Positions 8,686 to 17,162 of a stretch of 64,000 nt of DNA are shown here, piece by piece. Origin of the DNA: Streptomyces davaonensis JCM 4913 (GTDB lineage Bacteria; Actinomycetota; Actinomycetes; Streptomycetales; Streptomycetaceae). The notes under the pieces are model-generated. The model saw nothing but the letters and a program-made list of their open reading frames with translations, ran no database searches and was not told the DNA's origin. A program made the translations under genes and the position numbers. Where the stretch lies: positions 3,320,053 through 3,384,052 of the forward strand of contig NC_020504.1 of the NCBI RefSeq assembly GCF_000349325.1. Reading direction: 5' to 3'. Each line of letters starts with the position of its first letter. The first letter of the stretch is position 1.

Positions 8686-8718
8686 GAGCCCCCGCCTTTC
8701 ATTGCAAGGCGGGGGCTC
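8686..8718 (-). terminator. terminator of the oligopeptide ABC operon
   Basis: A perfect 13-base stem GAGCCCCCGCCTT / AAGGCGGGGGCTC with a 7-base loop, 17 bases after the stop of the last ABC gene on the minus strand. There is no long T-run, which is usual in Streptomyces. Confidence 0.82.
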
Positions 8719-8734
8719 GGTCGGGCTTGGGTTA

Positions 8735-10063
8735 TTAGCCCTTCTTGTCGGTGGCTTCCGACTCGTCGGACGCGTCCGGCTCCTCGGACGCTTCAGGCTC
8801 CGCGGACGCTTCCGGCTCGTCGGTGGCCTCTTCAGCAGCCTCCGCCGACTCCTCGGCCTCCGCGGGCTCCTCGGCCTCGGCCGGCTCCTCCGGCGTTTCC
8901 GCCACGGCAGCCTTCACCGCCGCCGACGTCTCCGCCGACTCCGCCAGCACCTCGTCGGCGACCAGCTCCGCCGCCTCCTTCGCGGCGGTCAGCAGGACCG
9001 TGTCCTGCGGGGCCTGGTCCTCGAAGTTCTCCGGGTGGTGGCAGGCGACCTGCTGACCGGGGCGCAGCTGGAGCAGCGGCGGCTCGGTCGTCTTGCAGAT
9101 CTCCGTCGCCTTCCAGCACCGCGTGTGGAAGCGGCAGCCGGACGGCGGCGAGATCGGCGAGGGCACGTCACCGCGGAGCAGGATGCGCTCGCTCTTGGCG
9201 CCCCGGCGCTTGGGGTCCGGCACCGGCACGGCGGACATCAGCGCCTTGGTGTACGGGTGCATCGGGGACTCGTACAGCGAGGTGCGGTCGGCGAGTTCGA
9301 CGATCTTGCCGAGGTACATCACCGCGATCCGGTCCGAGACGTGCCGGACGACGGACAGGTCGTGCGCGATGATCACGTACGTGAGGCCGAGCTCCTGCTG
9401 GAGGTCGTCCATCAGGTTCACGACCTGCGCCTGGATCGACACGTCGAGGGCCGACACCGGCTCGTCCGCCACGACCAGCTTCGGCTTCAGGGCGAGCGCC
9501 CGGGCGATGCCGATGCGCTGGCGCTGGCCGCCGGAGAACTCGTGCGGGTAGCGGTTGTAGTGCTCGGGGCTCAGGCCGACGAGCTCCAGCAGGCGCTGGA
9601 CCTCCTTCTTCACCCCGCCCTCGGGCTCGACGCCCTGGAGCCGGAAGGGCGCCGAGACGATCGAGCCGATGGTGTGCCGGGGGTTCAGGGAGCCGTACGG
9701 GTCCTGGAAGATCATCTGGATGTCCCGCCGCAGCGGGCGCATCCCGGCCGTGTTCAGCCGGGTGATGTCCTTGCCCTCGAAGTGGATCGTGCCGCCCGTC
9801 GGGTCCTGGAGCCGGGTGATGACCCGGCCCATGGTCGACTTGCCGCAGCCCGACTCGCCAACCACGCCCAGGGTCTCGCCCTTGCGCACCTCGAAGTCGA
9901 TGCCGTCGACGGCCTTGACCGCGGCGACCTGGCGCTGGAGCAGGCCCTTGCGGATCGGGAAGTGCTTCTGGAGGCCCTCGACCTTCAGCAGCACCTCGCG
10001 CTCCGTGGCGGGAGCCGACGCCTGCGCCGGGACGGTCACGTCCGATTTCTTCGTTTCACTCAC
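8735..10063 (-). CDS. oligopeptide ABC importer, ATP-binding protein (OppF/DppF type)
   Basis: A 442-aa ATPase of a peptide/nickel-class importer. Walker A is [13 protein letters not shown]-loop region [18 protein letters not shown], signature [16 protein letters not shown], Walker [15 protein letters not shown]-loop [13 protein letters not shown]. The oligo_HPY C-terminal segment follows ([19 protein letters not shown]), whose cysteines usually bind an Fe-S cluster. The last 65 or so residues are an odd acidic low-complexity tail made of A-E-E-P-A-E and E-P-E-A-S units, ending DKKG. The start is a GTG overlapping the stop of the partner ATPase (GTGA), giving translational coupling. Confidence 0.92.
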   Translation of the reverse strand: MSETKKSDVTVPAQASAPATEREVLLKVEGLQKHFPIRKGLLQRQVAAVKAVDGIDFEVRKGETLGVVGESGCGKSTMGRVITRLQDPTGGTIHFEGKDITRLNTAGMRPLRRDIQMIFQDPYGSLNPRHTIGSIVSAPFRLQGVEPEGGVKKEVQRLLELVGLSPEHYNRYPHEFSGGQRQRIGIARALALKPKLVVADEPVSALDVSIQAQVVNLMDDLQQELGLTYVIIAHDLSVVRHVSDRIAVMYLGKIVELADRTSLYESPMHPYTKALMSAVPVPDPKRRGAKSERILLRGDVPSPISPPSGCRFHTRCWKATEICKTTEPPLLQLRPGQQVACHHPENFEDQAPQDTVLLTAAKEAAELVADEVLAESAETSAAVKAAVAETPEEPAEAEEPAEAEESAEAAEEATDEPEASAEPEASEEPDASDESEATDKKG

Positions 10064-11157
10064 AGCTTCGGCGCAATCTCTTCGGTCCAGATCCGCGTGC
10101 GGTCCTCGGGAGAGAGGTGGCAGGCGGAGAAGTGTCCGGTGCCGACCTGCGTCAGCTCGGGGCGCACGGTGCGGGTGACATCGCCCTTGGGGACGTCCGC
10201 GTACGGGCAGCGCGGGTGGAAGGCGCAGCCCGAGGGGACGTTGATGAGGCTCGGCGGCTGGCCCTTGACCGGGATGAGCCGGTCGGCGGTGTCCCGGTCG
10301 ATGCGCGGCATCGAGCCGAGCAGGCCCCAGGTGTACGGGTGCTGCGGCCGCTCGAAGATGTCGTCGACCGGGCCGCGCTCCACGCACCGGCCGCCGTACA
10401 TCACGAGCACGTCGTCGGCGATCTCGGCGACCACACCGAGGTCGTGGGTGATGAGGACGACCGCCGAGCCGAACTCCTTCTGGAGATCCCGGATCAGGTC
10501 GAGGATCTGCGCCTGGACGGTGACGTCCAGGGCGGTCGTCGGCTCGTCCGCGATCAGCAGCTCGGGGTTGTTCACCAGCGCCATGGCGATCATCGCGCGC
10601 TGGCGCATACCGCCGGAGAACTCGTGCGGGTAGCCGTCGACGCGCTTGGCGGGCTCGGGGATGCCGACCCGGTCGAGCATCTCGATGGCCCGCTTGCGCG
10701 CGACCTTCTTGCTGACGTCGTGGTGGACGCGGTACGCCTCCACGATCTGGTTGCCGATCGTGTAGTACGGGTGCATCGCGGACAGCGGGTCCTGGAAGAT
10801 CATCGCCATCTCGCGGCCGCGCAGCCTGCGCACCTCGTCCGGGTCGGCGGAGATCAGTTCCTTGCCGTCCAGCCAGATCTCGCCGGACATCTGGACGTTC
10901 TTGCCGCGCGCGCCGAGCCGGTGCAGGCCCATGATGGCGAGCGAGGTGACCGACTTGCCGGATCCGGACTCGCCGACGATGGAGAGGGTCTTGCCCTTCT
11001 CCACCTTGAAGCTGACTCCGTCGACCGACTTGACCAGGCCGTCGTCGGTCGGGAAGTGCACCTTGAGGTCGCGGACTTCGAGGAACGCGGTGGGCGCGTC
11101 GGAGGGGGCCTTCACGGGCTCCCCGACCGCGGCACCGGTCTTGGACAGTTCGGTCAC
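10060..11157 (-). CDS. oligopeptide ABC importer, ATP-binding protein (OppD/DppD type)
   Basis: A 365-aa ATPase that pairs with the OppF-type subunit. Walker A is [13 protein letters not shown], the Q-loop region is [18 protein letters not shown], signature [16 protein letters not shown], Walker [14 protein letters not shown], followed by [15 protein letters not shown]. The C-terminal oligo_HPY region has [16 protein letters not shown]. It begins with a GTG that overlaps the stop of the permease gene by 4 bases and ends overlapping the next ATPase by 4 bases, so permease and both ATPases are made in step. Located at the cytoplasmic face of the membrane. Confidence 0.92.
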   Translation of the reverse strand: MTELSKTGAAVGEPVKAPSDAPTAFLEVRDLKVHFPTDDGLVKSVDGVSFKVEKGKTLSIVGESGSGKSVTSLAIMGLHRLGARGKNVQMSGEIWLDGKELISADPDEVRRLRGREMAMIFQDPLSAMHPYYTIGNQIVEAYRVHHDVSKKVARKRAIEMLDRVGIPEPAKRVDGYPHEFSGGMRQRAMIAMALVNNPELLIADEPTTALDVTVQAQILDLIRDLQKEFGSAVVLITHDLGVVAEIADDVLVMYGGRCVERGPVDDIFERPQHPYTWGLLGSMPRIDRDTADRLIPVKGQPPSLINVPSGCAFHPRCPYADVPKGDVTRTVRPELTQVGTGHFSACHLSPEDRTRIWTEEIAPKL

Positions 11158-12161
11158 GAGAGCCTCACCCGCGGGTCGGCGGCGGCGTACAAGAGGTCCA
11201 CCAGGAAGTTTGCGATCACGACGAAGAATGCGGCGAGCAGCGTGACGCCGAGGATCGGGGGCAGGTCGTTGTCCCGGATGGACTGCACCGCGTACTCACC
11301 GATGCCGTGCAGGGAGAAGACCGTCTCGGTGATCACGGCACCGCCGAGCAGCAGTCCGAGGTCCATGCCGAAGACGGTGATGATCGGGGTCAGCGCGGCC
11401 CGAAGCCCGTGCTTGGCCACCACGTTGCGCTCGCGCAGGCCCTTGGCGCGGGCCGTGCGGATGAAGTCCTCGCTCATCGTCTCCAGCATGCCGGAGCGGG
11501 TGAGCCGGGCGTAGATGGCCGAGTAGAGCAGGGCGAGCGAGCACCACGCCGGGAAGAGCGTGTTGGCCCACTGCGAGGGGTTCTCGGTGAAGGGGACGTA
11601 CTCACGGCCGAAGATCGGCCACTTGTAGGTGAAGAGGAACAGCGCCAGCTGGCCCGTGAAGAACATGGGCAGCGAGACACCGGCGAGGGCGATGCCCATG
11701 AACGTCCGGTCGGCGAACGACCTCGGCTTGAGCGCCGAGATCACACCGGCCGTGACTCCGCCCAGCAGCCACATCACGGCGGCACCGGCGGCCAGCGAGA
11801 TGGTCACCGGCAGACGGTCGGTGAGCTGCGGCCAGACCTCGACGTGGGTCTTGAAGGAGTAGCCGAAGCACGGCGCGTTGCACTGCGCGGTGGTGGGGCC
11901 CAGGTCGTAGGTCGCGCCGGAGACGATCCCCTTGATGAAGTCCCAGTACTGGACGTAGACGGGCTGGTCGAGGCCGAGGTTGGCCTTGACTGCTGCGATG
12001 TCGGCCTTCGAGGGGCTCTTCCCGATGTACTGCTGAGCCAGCTGGTCGGCCGTCTGGCCGGCGAGCCGGGGCAGCAGGAAGAAGATCGCGAAGGTGACCG
12101 CGGTGACGACGAGCAGCAGGATCACCGCTGCGATCGTCCGGCGGAGGATATACGAGATCAC
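11154..12161 (-). CDS. oligopeptide ABC importer, permease (OppB/DppB type)
   Basis: A 335-aa permease with an N-terminal helix ([20 protein letters not shown]), an extracytoplasmic loop, and the BPD_transp_1 core. The EAA-type coupling helix is seen in [20 protein letters not shown] followed by AKGL, and the end [16 protein letters not shown] is typical. The periplasm-side loop contains [12 protein letters not shown], as in actinobacterial OppB proteins. The GTG start has no clear ribosome site; instead a 14-base hairpin lies 13-46 bases before it, which suggests a lower translation rate than for the binding protein upstream. Confidence 0.9.
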   Translation of the reverse strand: MISYILRRTIAAVILLLVVTAVTFAIFFLLPRLAGQTADQLAQQYIGKSPSKADIAAVKANLGLDQPVYVQYWDFIKGIVSGATYDLGPTTAQCNAPCFGYSFKTHVEVWPQLTDRLPVTISLAAGAAVMWLLGGVTAGVISALKPRSFADRTFMGIALAGVSLPMFFTGQLALFLFTYKWPIFGREYVPFTENPSQWANTLFPAWCSLALLYSAIYARLTRSGMLETMSEDFIRTARAKGLRERNVVAKHGLRAALTPIITVFGMDLGLLLGGAVITETVFSLHGIGEYAVQSIRDNDLPPILGVTLLAAFFVVIANFLVDLLYAAADPRVRLS

Positions 12162-12173
12162 GGGGATCGGCGC

Positions 12174-12207
12174 TGGTGCCCGCGGGCCGCAAAGCCCGCG
12201 GGCACCA
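12174..12207 (-). promoter_or_regulatory. intercistronic hairpin between binding protein and OppB genes
   Basis: Perfect 14-base stem TGGTGCCCGCGGGC / GCCCGCGGGCACCA with loop CGCAAA, in the 69 bases between the binding-protein stop and the permease start. Stem-loops here commonly attenuate transcription or protect the upstream mRNA from 3' decay, so the binding protein exceeds the membrane subunits. Confidence 0.75.
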
Positions 12208-12230
12208 ATGCCTTCACCTGCCTTCCGGGG

Positions 12231-13988
12231 CTACTTCTTGGTCGTGCCGATGTTGAGGTAGTCGTACTGACCGCTGAAGGCCGCCGTCGAAACGAGGTTG
12301 GTGAAGCCGGCCGGGCGGTACAGCAGGACCTTGAAGTAGGTCAGCGGAACGAGGGCCGCCTCCTCCATGGTCTTCTTGTCGACCTCGGCGTAGAGGGCGT
12401 CACGCTTGGCCGGGTCCTCGGTGCCGATCGCTTCCTCGAGCATCGAGTTGACGTCGGCGTTGTCGAGCTGCGACAGGTTGGTGTTGCCGGACTCGCCGAT
12501 CGCGTCACCGTGCAGGATCTGCTGCTCGAAGCCGTAGCCGGACGGCCAGTCGGAACCCCACTGCATCATGTGCAGGCCGATGTTCTGCTTCTTGTTGAAC
12601 GTCGGGACACCCGCGCTGTCGGTGAAGTACTTGCCCGACGGGTACTGCTTCAGCGTGGCGTCGATGCCGGCCGCCTTCAGCGAGTTGATGATCGCGGTGG
12701 CCGCGGCGATCTCCTGCGGACGGTCCGAGCGCGCCGAGAGGTTGGTCTTGATCGACGACTTGCCGCAGGCCTTCAGCTGCTCCTTGGCCTTGGCGACGTC
12801 ACCCTTGCTGTCCGTGGTGGCGTAGAGGTCGGTCTTCTGGTAGCCCGGGATGTCCGGCGGCAGGACGGTCGTGGCGATGTCACCACGGATCGGGCCACCG
12901 AGCGCGGTCTGCACCGAGTTCTTGTCGACCGCGTACTGCACGGCCTTGCGGCACTCGACCTTGTCGAACGGCGCGAGCTTGGTGTTGATCGCCATGTAGA
13001 CGAGGCGGCCACCGAAGGTGTTGTCGGTGTTGGCCTTGAGGTCGGGGTCGTTGACGACCTCGGCCTGGGTCGCGGCCTGGACGCCACCGCCACCGAGGTC
13101 GATCGCCTTGCCGGCGCGGACGTCCTGGTCGATCGTCTCGGCGTTGACCTTCAGCTTGACGACGATCTTGTCCGGGTACTGCTTGCGCAGCGGGTCGGTC
13201 GCGGCGTCCCAGTTCTCGTTGCGGACGAGGACGGCTTCCTTGCCCTCCGCGTAGCTCTCGAACTTGTAGGAGCCCGAGGACACGATCTTCTTGACGTAGT
13301 CGACGCCGGTGTCCTTCGCCTGCGGCACCGGGGCCGTCTGCGGGGTGGCGACGAGGTAGTCGAACTCCTGGAAGGCGCGGTTGAGCTTGAAGACGATCGT
13401 GGTGTCGTCCGGCGTCTCGATGGACGCGAGGCCCTTGTCGCTCTTGTCCTTGTAGGGACCCTTGTACTTCTCGCCGCCCTCGAGGAACTGCTGGAAGTAG
13501 TTCGGGCCGAGGGAGAGCACGTCACGCGCGAAGTTCGAGCGCTCGACCGCGTACTTCACGTCCTTGGACGTGATCGGCGTGCCGTCCTCGTACTTGAGGC
13601 CCTCACGCAGCTTGTACGTCCAGGTCTTGCCGCCGTCGCTCGGCTCGCCCGGGGCGGACGCGAGGTCCGGGACCAGCTCGTTGCCGGCCTCGCCGGCACC
13701 GGGCTTGAAGGTCATCAGCGGGCGCGCGTAGAGCCGGCTGAGGTTGTACATGTACGCGTAGTACGTGTTGCCCGGGTCGAAGGAGTCCGGCACGTCCGAG
13801 TACTCGTACGTGACCGTGCCCCCCTTCGCGGTGGAGGCGTTGACGACACCCTTGGTCGCCGCGTTGGCGCCGGCCGACTTGTTGTTGCCGTCGCCATTTT
13901 CGTTGTTGTCATCGGCCTTGCTGCAACCCGTAAGCACCAGGCTGACAGTGCCGATGGCCGCGATGGCGGCCAGCGCTGACCTTCGCAT
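12231..13988 (-). CDS. oligopeptide ABC importer, substrate-binding lipoprotein
   Basis: A 585-aa SBP_bac_5 family lipoprotein that captures peptides outside the membrane. The signal MRRSALAAIAAIGTVSLVLT ends in the lipobox LTGC, followed by a Ser/Asn/Gly linker rich in polar residues. Family landmarks are TYKLREGLKYEDGTPITSKD (the typical region after the first lobe), YAVERSNFARDV, and QLDNADVNSMLEEA near the C-terminus. A GGAGGGG site lies 12 bases before the chosen ATG. The gene sits between the two permease genes, not at an operon end, and is flanked by hairpins. Length is at the large end of the family, as for BldKB-type proteins; no specific peptide can be named. Confidence 0.92.
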   Translation of the reverse strand: MRRSALAAIAAIGTVSLVLTGCSKADDNNENGDGNNKSAGANAATKGVVNASTAKGGTVTYEYSDVPDSFDPGNTYYAYMYNLSRLYARPLMTFKPGAGEAGNELVPDLASAPGEPSDGGKTWTYKLREGLKYEDGTPITSKDVKYAVERSNFARDVLSLGPNYFQQFLEGGEKYKGPYKDKSDKGLASIETPDDTTIVFKLNRAFQEFDYLVATPQTAPVPQAKDTGVDYVKKIVSSGSYKFESYAEGKEAVLVRNENWDAATDPLRKQYPDKIVVKLKVNAETIDQDVRAGKAIDLGGGGVQAATQAEVVNDPDLKANTDNTFGGRLVYMAINTKLAPFDKVECRKAVQYAVDKNSVQTALGGPIRGDIATTVLPPDIPGYQKTDLYATTDSKGDVAKAKEQLKACGKSSIKTNLSARSDRPQEIAAATAIINSLKAAGIDATLKQYPSGKYFTDSAGVPTFNKKQNIGLHMMQWGSDWPSGYGFEQQILHGDAIGESGNTNLSQLDNADVNSMLEEAIGTEDPAKRDALYAEVDKKTMEEAALVPLTYFKVLLYRPAGFTNLVSTAAFSGQYDYLNIGTTKK

Positions 13989-14026
13989 GATGGTCTGCTT
14001 CCCCTCCATAGTTGGAAACTTGATGG

Positions 14027-14073
14027 GCTCTCGACGCGGCCGCATGTCAGCGGCCACTGCGTGGGTCGAGAGC
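14027..14073 (-). promoter_or_regulatory. hairpin spanning the end of the OppC gene, before the binding-protein gene
   Basis: Outer 9-base arms GCTCTCGAC / GTCGAGAGC enclose an inner stem GGCCGC-6-GCGGCC. It covers the stop of the first permease gene (14047) and lies about 40 bases before the binding-protein start. It could stabilise the 5' end of a processed binding-protein mRNA. Confidence 0.6.
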
Positions 14074-15045
14074 GTCACGGAGTCCGTCGCCGAGCAGGTT
14101 GAACGCCAGGACGGTGACGAAGATGGCGAGGCCCGGCACGATCATGAACTGCGGATCGACCTTGTAGAAGTTGACCGCCTCGCTGAGCATGCCGCCCCAG
14201 GACGCCTGCGGGGGCTGGATGCCGACGCCGAGGAAGCTCAGGCTGGCCTCGAAAAGGATGTTCGTCGGGATGAGCAGCGTCGAGTAGACGATGATCGGGC
14301 CGACCAGGTTCGGGAGCAGCTCCCGGAACAGGATGTACGGACCCTTGGCGCCCATGCCCCGGGAGGCGTCGACGAATTCACGCTCCCTGAGCGCCAGGGT
14401 CTGGCCGCGGACGATGCGGCCCAGATACGGCCAGTTGAAGAAGCCGATGATGAAGATCAGCACGCTGATGTGCAGCGGCAGGCCCTCCAGGCCGAAGGCG
14501 CCGCCCTGGAGCGTCGCCGAGATGGCGATCGCGAACAGCAGCAGCGGGAAGGCGAGGAAGGTGTCCATCAGCCGGCTGATGATCGCGTCCGTCCGGCCGC
14601 CGTAGTAGCCGGCGATCACGCCGAGGACCGTGCCGATCGTGTTGGACAGGATGGTGGCCCCGAACGCCACGACCAGGGACACCCAGGAGCCTTCCAGGAT
14701 GCGGGTGGCGATGTCCCGCCCGAACTTGGGCTCGACGCCCAGCGGGTGGTCCGCGCTCATACCGCCCCAGTCCCCGCTGGGCAGCGAGGTGTTGGGGTCG
14801 ATCAGATCCTGGTTGAAGGCGTTGGGGTCGAGACCGAACAGCGCCTGGATGGGCCGGGCCAGCAGGGCGAGCAGCACCAGCAGGATGACGACGACGCCGC
14901 CGGCTACGGCGACCTTGTCCTTCTTGAACCGGGTCCAGGCGATCTGCCCAAGGGAACGGCCCTCGATCTGCCCCTTGTCGGCGCCGACGAGCACAGCCTC
15001 CGGCTGTGCCTCGGGTGACCCGGTGGTCTCGATCGGTGCGGTCAC
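14047..15045 (-). CDS. oligopeptide ABC importer, permease (OppC/DppC type)
   Basis: A 332-aa permease: a cytoplasmic N-terminal tail, the helix AVAGGVVVILLVLLALLARP, then the BPD_transp_1 core with LGVIAGYYGGRTDAIISRLM, and the coupling helix LREREFVDASRGMGAKGPYI. It is the first gene of the operon, an order different from the usual A-B-C-D-F. An upstream in-frame GTG at 15117 would add 24 residues that do not look conserved; the GTG at 15045 is preceded by GAGAGGGG at a sensible distance and was chosen. It forms the membrane channel with the OppB-type subunit. Confidence 0.89.
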   Translation of the reverse strand: MTAPIETTGSPEAQPEAVLVGADKGQIEGRSLGQIAWTRFKKDKVAVAGGVVVILLVLLALLARPIQALFGLDPNAFNQDLIDPNTSLPSGDWGGMSADHPLGVEPKFGRDIATRILEGSWVSLVVAFGATILSNTIGTVLGVIAGYYGGRTDAIISRLMDTFLAFPLLLFAIAISATLQGGAFGLEGLPLHISVLIFIIGFFNWPYLGRIVRGQTLALREREFVDASRGMGAKGPYILFRELLPNLVGPIIVYSTLLIPTNILFEASLSFLGVGIQPPQASWGGMLSEAVNFYKVDPQFMIVPGLAIFVTVLAFNLLGDGLRDALDPRSGR

Positions 15046-15114
15046 AGTGACCCGACCCCTCTCGCCGGTGGTGACCGGCCTACGCCCGCCGTGGATTACG
15101 GCTTTGTCGACTTG

Positions 15115-15153
15115 CACTCAGACACAGGATCGACTGGACCTCATGTCTGAGTG
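15115..15153. promoter_or_regulatory. long inverted repeat upstream of the oligopeptide operon
   Basis: Perfect 10-base arms CACTCAGACA and TGTCTGAGTG separated by 19 bases, 70-108 bases upstream of the first operon gene. This is either a two-site operator or a leader stem-loop. Confidence 0.6.
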
Positions 15154-15180
15154 GGGAGTCTTCAGCGTCGTCACGATCAC

Positions 15181-15196
15181 CCGCCAGATCTGGCGG
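15181..15196. promoter_or_regulatory. 16-base perfect palindrome upstream of the oligopeptide operon
   Basis: CCGCCAGATCTGGCGG with no spacer, about 135 bases upstream of the OppC start. It looks like a binding site for a dimeric regulator. The 324-base region 15046-15369 holds no credible gene, only this palindrome, the longer repeat at 15115 and a weak terminator at 15346. Confidence 0.55.
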
Positions 15197-15345
15197 CGAA
15201 AGTATGCGCAACCGTGATGATGCACTGCGGATTCCGTTATCCGAACAGCAGATGACGGACGCCGGACGGGAGAGAGTCAGAGCAAATCGGACATACGATG
15301 ACATTCGGCACCATCTATGCGCGCAGAAGTGTGTCGGATACGTGA

Positions 15346-15362
15346 ACAGGTCCCTGACCTGT
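15346..15362 (-). terminator. possible terminator after the first SseB gene
   Basis: ACAGGTC-3-GACCTGT stem 8 bases after the SseB-like gene stop. Short and without a T-run, so only a weak call. Confidence 0.35.
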
Positions 15363-15369
15363 CACGTCG

Positions 15370-16158
15370 TCAGAAACCGCCCTGAACCGGCGGGTAACCG
15401 TATCCTGCGGCGGGCGCCTGCGCCGCGTGCGCCTCACGGTCGTAGAACGGGCGGGCGCTCGCCCGCATCCACATCGCGACCGGGTCGTACTCGTCGGACA
15501 TCGCCACCGTCGACACCGGCAGCCCGTCCGGGACGGCGCCGATGGACTGCTGCATCATCGCGCGCACCGAATCCACGGCGGGCGGGCTGGTGTCGTACAC
15601 ATCCAGACCGATGGCGAGATACGGCGCCCCGAGCGCCGGCTGCACCCAGGCGCGGCGCAGGGCGCGGACGGCCGGGGTGCGGTGGGCGTTCTGCGCGAGC
15701 AGGGCGTAGAAGTGCGGGATCTCGATGCCGGGCTCCGACAGCCGCAGCGGGCCCGCGGGCTGGCGGTCCAGGCCCGTGGCGATCCGGCGCAGGTCGAGCC
15801 AGGGGATGCCGACGCCGCCGCCGGGGGCGTGCGGGTTCAGCCAGAGGCCGAAGTGGTCCGGGTACAGGGTGCGGGCCACGTCGAGTCCGTCGACGACCTC
15901 GTAACTGCGGTTCCAGCCGCTGGCCGAGAGCTCCTGGGCGGAGGTGACGCAGGGGGCGTAGCCGTGGCCGTCGACCTCCATGTTCCCGTACTGGGCGTCC
16001 GGGGAGCCGGACTGGCCGTGCCACAGCAGCATCCAGATCTGGCCGGAGTTCGGGGTCGCGAGCGCGCGCAGGAGCGCCTCGTAGGCGTCGTACCGCCCGG
16101 GCGTGACCTGGCGCAGCATGTGCTCGACCTGCCCGGCCGCGATGCCGCTGGCGCTCAC
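15370..16158 (-). CDS. SseB-family protein (enhanced serine sensitivity protein type), copy 1
   Basis: A 262-aa cytoplasmic protein of the SseB family, function not established. The SseB N-terminal domain covers residues 10-130 (VEHMLRQVTPGRYDAYEALL, QIWMLLWHGQSGSPDAQYGN, VTSAQELSASGW) and the C-terminal SseB_C domain the rest (PAVRALRRAWVQP, YLAIGLDVYD, PVAMWMRASARPFYDREA). A Gly/Pro/Ala/Tyr tail ends YPPVQGGF. The GTG start is preceded by AAGGGCGG. A diverged paralog lies immediately upstream on the same strand, and the pair sits next to the glycine/serine operon. E. coli SseB was named for serine sensitivity on overexpression, so a link to serine handling is an inference only. Confidence 0.82.
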   Translation of the reverse strand: MSASGIAAGQVEHMLRQVTPGRYDAYEALLRALATPNSGQIWMLLWHGQSGSPDAQYGNMEVDGHGYAPCVTSAQELSASGWNRSYEVVDGLDVARTLYPDHFGLWLNPHAPGGGVGIPWLDLRRIATGLDRQPAGPLRLSEPGIEIPHFYALLAQNAHRTPAVRALRRAWVQPALGAPYLAIGLDVYDTSPPAVDSVRAMMQQSIGAVPDGLPVSTVAMSDEYDPVAMWMRASARPFYDREAHAAQAPAAGYGYPPVQGGF

Positions 16159-16227
16159 CTGTACCGCCCTTCAACTTTTCTCCGACCGAGCCGTGACCCT
16201 AGCTTAAGCCCGCCTAATCACTCGGGA

Positions 16228-16320
16228 CTTGATGTGCGCTTGCGGGTGCGGGTTCGGATGTGGCTGGTCGCGCCCGCGCGGCGGAGCCGCACATCGATAC
16301 AGCCCCGCGCCCCTTCAGGT
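16228..16320. repeat. Streptomyces-type intergenic degenerate repeat
   Basis: The 169-base gap between the two SseB genes carries a word series (GCGGGTGCGGGTTCG, GTGGCTGGTCGCGC, CCCCGCGCCCCTTCA) that I recognise as a common intergenic sequence in Streptomyces genomes. It is noncoding and may fold into weak hairpins. Confidence 0.5.
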
Positions 16321-16327
16321 GTCTCCG

Positions 16328-17095
16328 CTAACCCTGTGTGTAGAAGGGGCGGACCTTTTCGCGCATCCATATCGCCACCGGGTCCTGGGCAGCCATGTCC
16401 AGCAGGATCAGGTTGACCGGCCAAGGGGTTGGGACCCTGCCCAGGGCTCGGCCCAGGGCGTCCATGGGGGCCGTGCGGAGCTCGCCCTCCCAGTTGGAGA
16501 GCTCCACGCCTATGAACATGACCGGGTCCGCCGTTTCGATGGCGGCCAGGCAGCGGCGGGCCGTCGTGACCACGCCTGTCGTGGCGAACTCCGCGGACGC
16601 CGCGGCGAGGAAGTCCACCGGGTCGTCCTGCCAGTCCGGCTCGTACAGCTTGACCCGGCCGCCGCTCGCGGGGCCGTCCAGTGGGGTGCGGCCCACGCGG
16701 CACAGTTCGGCCACCGCCTCGGGCGGCAGCGGGATCCCCACCACGCCGTCGGGGTTGACCATGATGCCGACCTGCGGGGGCAGGCCGCGGGCGAACTCGA
16801 CCGCCGGGGCGATCGTGTACGACATGTGCGCGCCGACGACCTGGTGGAACTGTTCCTCGGAGCTGAAGACCGGGACGAAGGCCTGGCCCTCGATCTGAAG
16901 CGTGGGCAGGTCCAGCGGGCCGCTCTGGGGCCCGCCGCCGGACGGCAGCGGGACCCAGAGGAAGCTGCGGCCGAGCACCTCGATGATCCGGCCGCCCGCC
17001 GAGGGCACGCCGAGGGAGGCGGAGAGCACCTCCTCCAGCTCGTTGCCGGGCCATCCGCCGTGCGGATGGGGGTGTGCCTGCGCCGGGAAGTCCAT
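16328..17095 (-). CDS. SseB-family protein, copy 2
   Basis: A 255-aa paralog of the gene downstream. It opens MDFPAQAHPHPHGGWPGNEL and has the SseB N-terminal core (EVLGRSFLWVPLPSGGG, LQIEGQAFVPVFSSEEQFHQ) and a C-terminal half ending PVAIWMREKVRPFYTQG, which matches the PVAMWMRASARPFYD end of copy 1. This copy has the fuller N-terminal domain of the two. Both are probably cytoplasmic. Different N-terminal halves with a shared C-terminal domain suggest that they could form a heteromer. Function unknown. Confidence 0.8.
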   Translation of the reverse strand: MDFPAQAHPHPHGGWPGNELEEVLSASLGVPSAGGRIIEVLGRSFLWVPLPSGGGPQSGPLDLPTLQIEGQAFVPVFSSEEQFHQVVGAHMSYTIAPAVEFARGLPPQVGIMVNPDGVVGIPLPPEAVAELCRVGRTPLDGPASGGRVKLYEPDWQDDPVDFLAAASAEFATTGVVTTARRCLAAIETADPVMFIGVELSNWEGELRTAPMDALGRALGRVPTPWPVNLILLDMAAQDPVAIWMREKVRPFYTQG

Positions 17096-17162
17096 CTGTC
17101 TGACCGCCTGCCGTGAACCACTGATGTGGCTGAAAGGCTAGCGCCTGCGGGGCCGCCCCGGC

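Noticed and set aside
8664..8702. Longer TRIC-channel start at ATG 8702
   Set aside because: The ATG lies inside the terminator hairpin of the ABC operon; the GTG at 8663 gives the normal N-terminus.
11307..13979. An 890-codon plus-strand frame over the oligopeptide permease and binding-protein genes
   Set aside because: Opposes two well-supported genes and has no recognisable domain.
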